A stretch of DNA of 49,006 nt. Source: an uncultured Paracoccaceae bacterium (GTDB lineage: Bacteria; Pseudomonadota; Alphaproteobacteria; Rhodobacterales; Rhodobacteraceae). The stretch is taken from contig CAJXSD010000016.1 in assembly GCA_913060475.1 (NCBI GenBank), positions 1 through 49,006 on the forward strand. Reading direction: 5' to 3'. The notes below the pieces were generated by a model. It searched no databases. It was not told the origin of the DNA and worked only from the letters and a program-made list of their open reading frames with translations. Below are positions 35,487-43,200 of this stretch, piece by piece. Both the position numbers and the translations under genes were made by a program. How positions within the stretch are numbered: the first letter of the stretch is position 1; the number at the start of each line of letters is the position of its first letter.

Positions 35487-36233
35487 TTATTGGAACTGCG
35501 CGGTGACGCCGGTTTCCTGCGACGCGATGTCCAGAGCATCGGAAATATCAATGCTGCGATCAAACAGGGCGCGGCCCACCAAACAGCCCGCAACATGTGG
35601 CACGAATTTGATCCGTGAAATGTCATCCAAACTGCGGGTCAGGCCACGGGCCAGAACGGGGGTGTTGGATTGCGCGGCGATTTGGCTGATCAGGCCCAGG
35701 CTGTCTTCGGACAGCTCTAGGTCGGCATCAATATCGGTGATCAAGACTGCGGCTAGGGGGTCATTTTTGAAAAATTCCACATAATCAATGGCTTGGTACG
35801 CGGTCTTTTCTTTCCAACCGTGGGTGACAACCGATCCCTCTAGCACGTCAACGGCCAAAACGATCTGATCGGGATAGAGCTTGGCCGCCTCTTTCACCAG
35901 ATCGGGCATGGTGGTGGCGGCGGTGCCGATGACGACGCTGGCGGCCCCAGCATTTAGCCATGTTTCAATTTGTCCGATAGATCGGATGCCGCCGCCCACT
36001 TGGACGGATGCGGGTGTTTCCTTGATCAGTTGTTCGATGATGTCTTGGTTTGTGCTGTCTGCCCCCATGACCGCATCGAAATCGGTCACATGGATCCAGC
36101 TGGCCCCCGCTTGGGCAAAGTCGCGTGCTTTGGCAATGGGATCGACATGCCAGATTTGCGGTTCCTCCATCTTGCCGCGAAACAGGCTGACGGGCTTGCG
36201 GTTTTGTAATTCGATTGTGGGATATAAAATCAT
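35487..36233 (-). CDS. HisA/HisF-type TIM-barrel protein, divergent HisA paralogue
   Basis: A 248-residue barrel aligned over its length with HisA (ProFAR isomerase of histidine synthesis): VQVGGGIRS, VIGTAAT, AVDVLEGSVVTHGW and TDIDAD are recognisable. But the first catalytic Asp (in the ALDL motif of HisA) is Glu here (PTIELQNRKPVSLFRG), and the second phosphate loop reads LARGLTRSLDD in place of the usual S-G-G. So it is probably not the housekeeping HisA. AGAGGA precedes the ATG at 36233. Function unknown. Confidence 0.75.
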   Translation of the reverse strand: MILYPTIELQNRKPVSLFRGKMEEPQIWHVDPIAKARDFAQAGASWIHVTDFDAVMGADSTNQDIIEQLIKETPASVQVGGGIRSIGQIETWLNAGAASVVIGTAATTMPDLVKEAAKLYPDQIVLAVDVLEGSVVTHGWKEKTAYQAIDYVEFFKNDPLAAVLITDIDADLELSEDSLGLISQIAAQSNTPVLARGLTRSLDDISRIKFVPHVAGCLVGRALFDRSIDISDALDIASQETGVTAQFQ

Positions 36234-36382
36234 GGCGTTTCCTCTGATGTGCTTGGGGACAGGGTGACAGCAAAGCGGTGGGCGCAAGCGCCCTGATGCG
36301 ACATATGCATGTGACATGCGACATGCGGGCTAGACTTTGCCCCGTTCTGCGCCATTTCTATCCCAAAAGCAGGAGCACGCCC

Positions 36383-37705
36383 GTGGCATCAAAGGTGACA
36401 TCAAAACGCATGCCCACCCATAGATTGGAACGCGGCCTGACCACGGCCGGCATGGCGCTGACCTTGGGGCGGCACATTATGGGGGGCGTTGCGCGTGATG
36501 TCCTGCAGGGGCAGCGGCCCGATATTGCGCGCGCGGCCCTGACCCCGCAATCCCTGACCGATGTTGTGGGGTCGCTGAAAACCCTGCGGGGGGCGGCGAT
36601 GAAATTTGGCCAGCTGGTGTCATTGGATGACAGTTTGGTGTTGTCCCCCGAATTGGCCCAGATTTTCGCCCAGTTGCGGGCCGATGGCTATGCGATGCCG
36701 CCCAAGCAGTTGAAATCTGTGTTAACGGCGCAATGGGGGGCGGGATGGCACCGCCAATTTGCCCGGTTTGATCCGGTCCCCTTTGCCGCCGCATCCATCG
36801 GGCAGGTTCATCGCGCACAATTGCATGATGGCCGCGATGTTGCGGTCAAGGTGCAGTTTCCCGATGTGGATCGCACCTTGCACGGTGATTTGGCATCCTT
36901 GCGGCGCATTTTGAAAACATCGCACCTGCTGCCCAAGGGGTTTGATCTGGAATATTACATGGACCTGTGCACCGATCAGTTGGTCCAAGAAACCGATTAT
37001 CAGCGCGAGGCGGACAATATCGCCCGCATGCGCCGCCTGTTTGCAGGGCATAGGGGCGTGATCATTCCGCAGGTGATGCAAGACCTGTCCACCCCTGCCA
37101 TTTTGACCATGACCTATGAACAGGGTCACGACCTGTCCCATCTGCGCGATATGCCCATGGGGCAGCGCGGGGCGATTGCGCGCATCTTGCTGGACGTGGT
37201 CTTGGCGGAAATATTTGACCACGGCTTTGTCCAAAGCGATCCGAATTTGGCAAATTTCAAGGTATCCATGGATGGGACGTCATTGATATTGCTGGATTTT
37301 GGGTCCTGCGTCACGGTGCATCCCGACACGGGGCGTTTGTATCGGGATATGGCGGCGGCTGTGGTGGCCCGCAATCGGGCGCAGTTGTGGGATGTTTTTG
37401 ATCGCGCCGGGTTGTTTCCGGCGGATTTGACCCCTGCCGATCGCGACTGGATTGCGGATGTGATGGACACAGCCTTGGGCGATGTGTCGGATCAGGGCTG
37501 GGTGAATTTCGCCACTGCACAGGTGTTCGATCATCTGGATGTCAACGACATCGCGCGATATTCGCGCATGGTGCCTGCAGGGCGGGTTGCGGGGGATTTC
37601 ATCTTTATCCAACGCAAATTGGCAGGGCTGGTGTTTTTTCTGCGCAGTCTTGGGGGGGATGTGCCGATCCTGCCCCTGGTGTCAAAACATCTGCGCGACA
37701 CCTAA
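36383..37705 (+). CDS. ABC1/UbiB-family atypical kinase-like protein
   Basis: A 440-residue protein of the UbiB/ADCK family. The family's KxGQ motif is present as KFGQ (74-77), followed by the ASIGQVHRAQLHDGRDVAVK segment with the conserved lysine and the metal-binding LLDFGSC. The catalytic loop reads VQSDPNLANFKV where UbiB has H-x-D-P-H-P-G-N, so the His residues are missing. The start is a GTG at 36383 with AGGAG 7 nt upstream. Family members support coenzyme Q synthesis through ATPase activity; a regulatory role for this copy is possible. Confidence 0.8.
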   Translation: MASKVTSKRMPTHRLERGLTTAGMALTLGRHIMGGVARDVLQGQRPDIARAALTPQSLTDVVGSLKTLRGAAMKFGQLVSLDDSLVLSPELAQIFAQLRADGYAMPPKQLKSVLTAQWGAGWHRQFARFDPVPFAAASIGQVHRAQLHDGRDVAVKVQFPDVDRTLHGDLASLRRILKTSHLLPKGFDLEYYMDLCTDQLVQETDYQREADNIARMRRLFAGHRGVIIPQVMQDLSTPAILTMTYEQGHDLSHLRDMPMGQRGAIARILLDVVLAEIFDHGFVQSDPNLANFKVSMDGTSLILLDFGSCVTVHPDTGRLYRDMAAAVVARNRAQLWDVFDRAGLFPADLTPADRDWIADVMDTALGDVSDQGWVNFATAQVFDHLDVNDIARYSRMVPAGRVAGDFIFIQRKLAGLVFFLRSLGGDVPILPLVSKHLRDT

Positions 37706-37737
37706 TACGGGTCAAAAACAACTTTTTAGGTAAAAAA

Positions 37738-37845
37738 ATGATGAACTGTGACCTTGGTCACATATTTCGCGCGGTCATTGGGATTAACGTAGGACCTGTG
37801 CGCGGGATGCTCATCCCCCATGAACGAGTTTTTGATTTCCATTGA
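37738..37845 (+). CDS. Possible 35-aa peptide after the UbiB-like gene
   Basis: An ATG-ATG-initiated frame with a weak AGG 7 nt upstream. The peptide MMNCDLGHIFRAVIGINVGP and its rest show no family. It lies between the UbiB-like gene and a strong terminator. It may be leader or chance coding. Confidence 0.2.
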   Translation: MMNCDLGHIFRAVIGINVGPVRGMLIPHERVFDFH

Positions 37846-37923
37846 CCCGGTCCTGTCTCATCCCCTTTTTGCAGGACAAAGCAGACCGCGCACACGCATT
37901 TAAGTCCGTATTTTATACATTGT

Positions 37924-37961
37924 AACGTTTCGCGGCAGGTCATTCCGCGAAACGTTTTTTT
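37924..37961 (+). terminator. Strong intrinsic terminator
   Basis: AACGTTTCGCGG (37924-37935) pairs perfectly with CCGCGAAACGTT (37945-37956), 9-base loop, followed by a run of T. It acts on plus-strand transcription, 218 bp after the UbiB-like stop codon; the long gap leaves room for a small transcript or leader. Confidence 0.8.
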
Positions 37962-37989
37962 ATGCACGTCACCGCGCGTAGGGCCCGGT

Positions 37990-38145
37990 TCAGACCGGAA
38001 CCGTTTTTGACCCCAGTCGCGCCAGATGTTGGGCGCGTGTGGCGGGGGTGTCCTCTGTTGATTGGGGCAGGGGCAGGATCGGCACATCCCCCACCACACG
38101 GATCACACAAGGTCCAATAATCGATATTTCGATATGCACGGACAC
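37990..38145 (-). CDS. Small protein (51 aa), unknown
   Basis: A GTG-initiated frame with an excellent ribosome site (AGGAG, 7 nt upstream). The protein begins VSVHIEISIIGPCVIRVVGD (first residue read as Met) and ends in RLGSKTVPV. The first half is strand-like with alternating hydrophobic residues; there is no membrane span or known motif. It stands alone, divergent from the pair of small genes at 38272-38785. Real by its start signals; function unknown. Confidence 0.5.
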   Translation of the reverse strand: MSVHIEISIIGPCVIRVVGDVPILPLPQSTEDTPATRAQHLARLGSKTVPV

Positions 38146-38271
38146 TAGAAAACTCCTTACCTTGGATCAGGCTAACACCAAGATTTTACAATTCAAAAGG
38201 GTTTCACGTTTTTTTCACGCACGCATTGCGCAGGTTGGCGTTAGTCTGGGCCCATGTTGACGGAGGACGTT

Positions 38272-38478
38272 ATGAAGCACGCTGACATTCAAATTAGGGA
38301 TCTGGTGGATTTTTATCATCAATGGCCTGACCTGCGCGATGTAATCATGCGTCTAAGGGATGGTCCAAATGTCGATGATCGCGAAACCTTGATTTTGGAA
38401 TGGATGATCCTGGTGATGGACCGCGTTGGACCTGCAGACATAGAAACAGAAGCTAAGGAAAAACGTTATGATGCATGA
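38272..38478 (+). CDS. Small hypothetical protein (68 aa)
   Basis: The ATG at 38272 has GGAGG 5 nt upstream and is preferred over an ATG six codons earlier. The acidic helical protein (IRDLVDFYHQWPDLRDVIMR, then ETLILEWMILVMDRVGPADI) has no motif I know. Its end overlaps the next gene's start by 11 bases, so the two form a small operon. Confidence 0.6.
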   Translation: MKHADIQIRDLVDFYHQWPDLRDVIMRLRDGPNVDDRETLILEWMILVMDRVGPADIETEAKEKRYDA

Positions 38479-38785
38479 CACCACAAATATTCGTTGGACC
38501 GCGTTGGATCCAACACTTTGGTCGGAACGTGCCTTGGGGGCGAACGTATTTTTGCAATCAACCGGCGGGGTGGTGCGGGCCAATGTTACCTCCGATTACC
38601 AACATCCCCAAATCGCGGTTCAGGGCTATGTCCGTGGCCGCATGCTGGTCGAAGCCTATGTAAACGGCGCATTGAAATTTGAACGGTTGTATTCGCATGC
38701 CCCCCTGTTGGTGGAACTGGGCATGGACATGCACGACTGTGACGGTCCGTGCCAGTTGGACCTGCATTTTATCCCTGCTGCATGA
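38468..38785 (+). CDS. Hypothetical protein (105 aa)
   Basis: A mostly strand-rich protein (VRANVTSDYQHPQIAVQGYV, then LVEAYVNGALKFERLY) ending in two Cys in HDCDGPCQLDLHF. AAGGA precedes the first of two adjacent ATG codons. It is coupled to the 68-residue protein. No family recognised and no signal peptide. Confidence 0.6.
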   Translation: MMHDTTNIRWTALDPTLWSERALGANVFLQSTGGVVRANVTSDYQHPQIAVQGYVRGRMLVEAYVNGALKFERLYSHAPLLVELGMDMHDCDGPCQLDLHFIPAA

Positions 38786-38943
38786 GGTCAGGTGTCATTG
38801 CTGCGGCACCTGCGCGCCTATCAGGATTGTACCATGCGGCACGATGTTTTCGAAACCCTCGAAGTGGCCTAGCGTCCCTTTGATATCCCAGATTTTCACG
38901 ACGCGTGTTTGTTGCAAATTACTTTAGGTTCTCGTGAAAATGG

Positions 38944-38980
38944 TCCCCCGATCTGCATTGACCCGCGATCGGGGGATTTT
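38944..38980. terminator. Bidirectional terminator between hypothetical gene and pxpA
   Basis: TCCCCCGATC (38944-38953) pairs with GATCGGGGGA (38967-38976) and is followed by TTTT, with AAAA on the other side. It reaches the stop codon of pxpA, so it serves convergent transcripts. Confidence 0.75.
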
Positions 38981-39737
38981 AAAATTGGTCGATCCGGTAT
39001 CCGCCGCGTTCCAATGCAGCCCGCAGATCGCGCGCCATGGGCACCGCGCTGGGGCCATCGCCATGCAAACAGATGGTATCAATGCGGCAGGGGATGACAT
39101 GGCCGTTGGCCGATATGATGCCGCCTGCGTTCAGCATGTTCAAAATGCGCTGCGCGGCAAAGTCGGGATCGGAAATCATCGCACCGGGTGTGCCGCGTGT
39201 CACCAGGGTTGCATCATCGTTATAGGCGCGATCGGCAAAAATTTCGCCCGCATAGCGACACCCCAAATCCTGGGCCACCTGTTCCATGACGGTGCCCGAT
39301 AGGACCATGATGATCAGATCGGGGTTAATGTCCAGCGCCGCGCTGTAACAGACCCGCGCCATATGCGCATCCTCGGACGCCATGTTTGACAGCGCGCCGT
39401 GCAGTTTCAAATGGCGCACATGGCCGCCTGCGCGTTTGGCCATGGCCTGTGCGGCCCCCAGTTGATAGGTCACCAAATTCGCCAATCCCCGATCGCTCAG
39501 CTGAATGCGCCGGCGGCCAAAGCCCTGCAGGTCGGCAAAGCCGGGATGTGCGCCGATCCCCACGCCTTTTTCCATGGCCAATGCCATCGTGCGGGCCATG
39601 GTATCGGCATCGCCTGCATGAAATCCGCAGGCGATATTGGCGGAACTGACAATATCCAACAGGGCCGCGTCATTGCCCATGGTCCATGGGCCAAAGCTTT
39701 CGCCCATATCGGCGTTCAGATCAATTGACTGTGTCAT
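38979..39737 (-). CDS. pxpA: 5-oxoprolinase subunit PxpA (LamB/YcsF family)
   Basis: A 252-residue protein with the family start SIDLNADMGESFGPW, IACGFHAGDADTM and IGAHPGFADLQGFGRR. With PxpB and PxpC it hydrolyses 5-oxoproline (pyroglutamate) to glutamate with ATP. GAGGA precedes the ATG at 39737, which lies inside the end of pxpC, so it is coupled. Last gene of the pxpB-pxpC-pxpA operon. Confidence 0.92.
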   Translation of the reverse strand: MTQSIDLNADMGESFGPWTMGNDAALLDIVSSANIACGFHAGDADTMARTMALAMEKGVGIGAHPGFADLQGFGRRRIQLSDRGLANLVTYQLGAAQAMAKRAGGHVRHLKLHGALSNMASEDAHMARVCYSAALDINPDLIIMVLSGTVMEQVAQDLGCRYAGEIFADRAYNDDATLVTRGTPGAMISDPDFAAQRILNMLNAGGIISANGHVIPCRIDTICLHGDGPSAVPMARDLRAALERGGYRIDQF

Positions 39738-40758
39738 CGGGGTCCTCATCAAATTCGGTGCCGGCAATCATGCCAGAGATTAATTGATAGCCCAGTAAAT
39801 TGGGGATGTCGTGGGGATTGCGTAAACAGGGCGACACCTGACACCGCAGCGATTGCAAAATCTGCGCGTCAGCGGGGCAGGCTTGATCGGCCTGATCCAA
39901 GGGGATCACATCAAATTCGACATAGGATCCGATGGGCGCCTGCGCCATTTTTGGGATATCGGCGGGGATTACGGTTGCAATACGGGGGTATCCCCCGATG
40001 GTCTGGCATTCGGCCAGCAATACATATGGCACGCCCTGGCCCGTCATCTGAATATCGCCCGTCTGAATGAATTCCGATGCCAGTCCGGCAGGGATATTGG
40101 CCACAAATGGATCGGCCCCGTCCAAACGCACGCCTTGGCGGTTGGCTTGGGGGCTGCGTTCAAAACGGGTGTTTAGAAACCGCGTGAGGGTTTGGCTGTC
40201 AAACAATTCGGTCTGTGGGCCTGTGACAATGCGAATGAACCCACCGCCGAACCGGTCGCTGGGGGTGATTTTATGATCGGGGCGTTTGGCGTCGGGGTCG
40301 GGCCCTAACTCAAACGCCTGACCTGTAGCGATTGGTTGGCCGATACCCGCCAGTAAATGGGTCGATTGGCTGTGTTGCCAGGGGTCCGACAAAATGGGGC
40401 TGGCCGGTGTCAGATAGCCATAGCTGCCGCGAATAACCGCACCCAGTGTCAGGGTTTGGCCCGGTTCCAACGTATAGCTGCGGTTCCATGTCAGGGCTGT
40501 GTCATCAATGCTGGCGGCCATCGTCGCCCCCGTCAGGGCAAACCGCATCGGGACGGTTGTGCGAAACACGCCCCCAAATCCGGCCATTTCGATGGCGGGC
40601 AGGGGACCGGTCGCGCCCAAGATTGCCGTTGCCTCGAACAGGGCCAGACGGTCGGCGGCCCCGCCGTTTGACAACCCTTGGGCCAGACGGTGGGGGCGGC
40701 CCAAATCCTGCAAGGTCACGGCAGGACCTGCGCGATCAATGATCAGCTGATGGGTCAT
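39721..40758 (-). CDS. pxpC: 5-oxoprolinase subunit PxpC (biotin-dependent carboxyltransferase family)
   Basis: A 345-residue protein: LIIDRAGPAVTLQDLGRPHR at the N-terminus and SNGGAADRLALFEAT are the YbgK/allophanate-hydrolase-subunit-2 marks, with the C-terminal ECQTIGGYPRIATVI and DIPKMAQAPIGSYVEF. The ATG at 40758 overlaps the pxpB stop (ATGA). Partner of PxpA and PxpB. Confidence 0.92.
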   Translation of the reverse strand: MTHQLIIDRAGPAVTLQDLGRPHRLAQGLSNGGAADRLALFEATAILGATGPLPAIEMAGFGGVFRTTVPMRFALTGATMAASIDDTALTWNRSYTLEPGQTLTLGAVIRGSYGYLTPASPILSDPWQHSQSTHLLAGIGQPIATGQAFELGPDPDAKRPDHKITPSDRFGGGFIRIVTGPQTELFDSQTLTRFLNTRFERSPQANRQGVRLDGADPFVANIPAGLASEFIQTGDIQMTGQGVPYVLLAECQTIGGYPRIATVIPADIPKMAQAPIGSYVEFDVIPLDQADQACPADAQILQSLRCQVSPCLRNPHDIPNLLGYQLISGMIAGTEFDEDPDDTVN

Positions 40759-41519
40759 GCGGCTGATACGCTCTCGCATCTTGCGCCGCCCAGACCGGCA
40801 TCATCGCTGGCGGTGATGGTGGTCATATCGCTGTGCGATACGGCGTGAAATTTCAACACATCCCCCAATTTCAGCGCAAAGGGGTCTGCACGATCCGCCA
40901 GAAACGGGCGAAATCCGCAATATCCCACCTGCCGCCATCCCGTGACCGATGGATTGGTAAACAACACCAACTGACGTACCGCCACGACCAAGGCACCGGC
41001 GGGCACCTGTGGGGTCAATTCCGTTTGGCGCGGAATGTTCCAATGTGGATCCAATAACCCGATATAGGGTTGACCGGGCGCAAACCCGATGGACAAAACG
41101 CGCAAATCCGTATCGGTAATTTCGGCAATCGCCTGGTCTGGGGTGCGCGAAATCATCTGCGCCACTTGGTCCAGTTGCGGGCCATAGTCCCCGCCAAAGG
41201 CCACGGGGATATGCCAAATCCGCTGTGCAGGCGGTGGTTGGGTCCGGGTCCAATCGGTGCTGTCCAGAATCTGTTGGACCTGGTCACACACCACCGCGCG
41301 CGTTGTCACACCCCGGTCAAAGCTGATGATCACAGATGCCAGCGCCGTGGCCGTTTCAACCACACCCGGCAGGGCTGCGGCGGTGATGGCGCGTTGGAAA
41401 TTTTGCACCGCGCGGGTCGCGGTATCTGATGCGGTCCATGCGAATCGTACAACGATGCTGTCGACCCCAAAGGGTAACAAACACGGAAATGGCGCGGCAT
41501 TCTGGGCTGTCATCTGCAA
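40755..41519 (-). CDS. pxpB: 5-oxoprolinase subunit PxpB (KipI/allophanate hydrolase subunit 1 family)
   Basis: A 254-residue protein of the YbgJ/KipI family: CLLPFGVDSIVVRF near the start, HIPVAFGGDYGPQLDQVA, then LSIGFAPGQPYIGLLDPHW and PRQTELTPQVPAGALVVAV, the family's long conserved C-terminal stretch. First gene of the operon, divergent from a TRAP transporter across 120 bp. Confidence 0.92.
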   Translation of the reverse strand: MQMTAQNAAPFPCLLPFGVDSIVVRFAWTASDTATRAVQNFQRAITAAALPGVVETATALASVIISFDRGVTTRAVVCDQVQQILDSTDWTRTQPPPAQRIWHIPVAFGGDYGPQLDQVAQMISRTPDQAIAEITDTDLRVLSIGFAPGQPYIGLLDPHWNIPRQTELTPQVPAGALVVAVRQLVLFTNPSVTGWRQVGYCGFRPFLADRADPFALKLGDVLKFHAVSHSDMTTITASDDAGLGGARCESVSAA

Positions 41520-41539
41520 TTTTCCACTGTTTTTGCATC

Positions 41540-41553
41540 AGAAAAATTTTTCT
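41540..41553. promoter_or_regulatory. Perfect palindrome in the pxp/TRAP divergent promoter
   Basis: AGAAAAATTTTTCT is a 14-bp perfect palindrome between the start codons of pxpB and the TRAP binding-protein gene. It could bind the MarR-type regulator encoded at 44499-45017; that link is by position only. Confidence 0.3.
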
Positions 41554-41642
41554 TGCTATAAATTGCAAAACGATTACAAATTGTCAACATTATATCAACG
41601 TATGCTCGACATAGTGAGTCGGCATGTAAGGGAGCACCACAC

Positions 41643-42608
41643 ATGAATAAATTTGTAACTGCGTTTGCGCTGTCTGTTGGCGCGTTTTCGGCTGCTGCTG
41701 CTGCGGACAGCTGGGATATGCCCACACCCTATGGCGACAGCACATTCCATACCGTCAACATCCGCCAATTTGCCCAAGACGTCGAAACCGCGACCAATGG
41801 TGCCCTAAGCATCACTGTCCATTCCGCTGGGTCCCTGTTCCCGCATGGCGAAATCAAAAACGCGGTTCGGTCACGTCAGGTGGCCTTGGGCGAATTTTTC
41901 CTCTCTACCCTATCAAACGAAGATCTGGCTTTTGGCATTGACAGCCAACCGTTCGTTGCGACCAGCTATGGCGATGCGATCAAACTGTGGGCCGCGCAAA
42001 AACCGGTCATCACCGAATTACTGGCGGACCAAGATTTGATGCCGCTGTTTTCTGTGCCGTGGCCAGCGCAGGGGTTATACACAAACGGTGCTGTTGAAAC
42101 GGTTGATGACCTGGCCGGTCTGCGGTTCCGCGCCTATAACGCCGCGCTAGAGGAATTTGCCACATTGGCCAAGGCGGCCCCCGTTCAGGTTGAGGCATCC
42201 GACATCCCCCAAGCCTTTGCCACTGGGCAGGTTCAGGCGATGATTACATCCCCCTCGACCGGTGCAAATTCCAAGGCCTGGGATTTCGTGACCCATTACA
42301 CCGCGATTGACGCATGGGTTCCCAAAAACATCGTGGTTGTGAATAAACGCATCTTTGATCGTTTGGACGCGAACACACAAACGGCCGTTTTGACAGCCGC
42401 CGCCGCGGCCGAAGCCCGTGGTCTGGAAATGTCCCAAGCCGAAGCCGCCGCCAAAACCCAAGTTATGGCCGACAACGGCATGACCATTGTTCAGCCATCT
42501 GCCGAATTGGTTGCAGGATTGCAGGCAATCGGTGCAACCATGCTGGACAATTGGAACGCCAAAGCCAGCGATCAGGCCAAGGCCGTCTTGTCCGCCTATC
42601 AGCAATAA
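41643..42608 (+). CDS. TRAP transporter substrate-binding protein (DctP family)
   Basis: A 321-residue periplasmic protein with a signal peptide ending near AAAAADSW. The DctP-family core is visible: ITVHSAGSLFPHGEIKNAVR, VDDLAGLRFRAYN with the substrate-binding arginine, and PQAFATGQVQAMITSPST. The ligand of TRAP systems is usually a carboxylate; the divergent pxp operon suggests 5-oxoproline or a related amino acid, as inference. GGGAG precedes the ATG. Confidence 0.88.
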   Translation: MNKFVTAFALSVGAFSAAAAADSWDMPTPYGDSTFHTVNIRQFAQDVETATNGALSITVHSAGSLFPHGEIKNAVRSRQVALGEFFLSTLSNEDLAFGIDSQPFVATSYGDAIKLWAAQKPVITELLADQDLMPLFSVPWPAQGLYTNGAVETVDDLAGLRFRAYNAALEEFATLAKAAPVQVEASDIPQAFATGQVQAMITSPSTGANSKAWDFVTHYTAIDAWVPKNIVVVNKRIFDRLDANTQTAVLTAAAAAEARGLEMSQAEAAAKTQVMADNGMTIVQPSAELVAGLQAIGATMLDNWNAKASDQAKAVLSAYQQ

Positions 42609-42619
42609 TGAACGCAAAT

Positions 42620-42652
42620 CTCATCCCCGCCTAGGCAGGGGTGGGATTTTTT
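42620..42652 (+). terminator. Attenuator-like hairpin after the TRAP binding-protein gene
   Basis: CCCCGCC pairs with GGC-A-GGGG around a TA turn and is followed by TTTTTT. Placed between the binding-protein and membrane genes, it would let much transcription stop after the first gene. Confidence 0.6.
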
Positions 42653-42671
42653 ACATCTTGGGGGGTGGATC

Positions 42672-43196
42672 ATGCGTGTTGTGATGGACCGTATCTATAA
42701 AATTGCGCTGTGGTGTGCGGCGGGCTGCATTCTGGCCATTTGCACCATTGTCAGTGCGCAGGTGTCACTGAACATTCTGGCGCGCCTTGGGGGGCAGGAA
42801 TGGTCCTATACCCTGCCCAGTTATGCCGATTTTGCGGGATATTTTCTGGCTGCGGCCAGTTTTTTTGCACTGAGCCCCACGTTGCGGGCCGGTGTGCATA
42901 TTCGGGTCAATCTGGTGGTGTCCCGTTTGGGCGCGCGTTCGGCCTGGTTGGCCGAATTGACCAGTTTAGCCATTGCAACCGCGATTGCCATGTACGCCAC
43001 CTATTACAGTGCGCATTTATTATACGAAAGCTGGGATTACGGCGACACATCCACCGGCATTATCGCGATTCCACTGTGGATCCCACAAACTGCGATGGTG
43101 GCGGGTTTGGCGCTGCTCAGTGTCGCCTTTGTCGATACGTTGCTGGACAGTCTGCGGGCCAAAGCCGCCATTTTAACCGACACAGGGGCCGAGTGA
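42672..43196 (+). CDS. TRAP transporter small permease (DctQ family)
   Basis: A 174-residue membrane protein with four spans; LPSYADFAGYFLAAASFFAL and TLRAGVHIRVNLV are the DctQ consensus. It starts at an ATG with a GGGGGTGG ribosome site and ends 4 bases before the large permease gene. Confidence 0.88.
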   Translation: MRVVMDRIYKIALWCAAGCILAICTIVSAQVSLNILARLGGQEWSYTLPSYADFAGYFLAAASFFALSPTLRAGVHIRVNLVVSRLGARSAWLAELTSLAIATAIAMYATYYSAHLLYESWDYGDTSTGIIAIPLWIPQTAMVAGLALLSVAFVDTLLDSLRAKAAILTDTGAE

Positions 43197-43200
43197 TCAT

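Noticed and set aside
41563-41579. TTGCAAAACGATTACAA before the TRAP operon as a LacI-type operator
   Set aside because: It looks like the TGCA-CG motif at first sight, but the halves are not symmetric around the CG.
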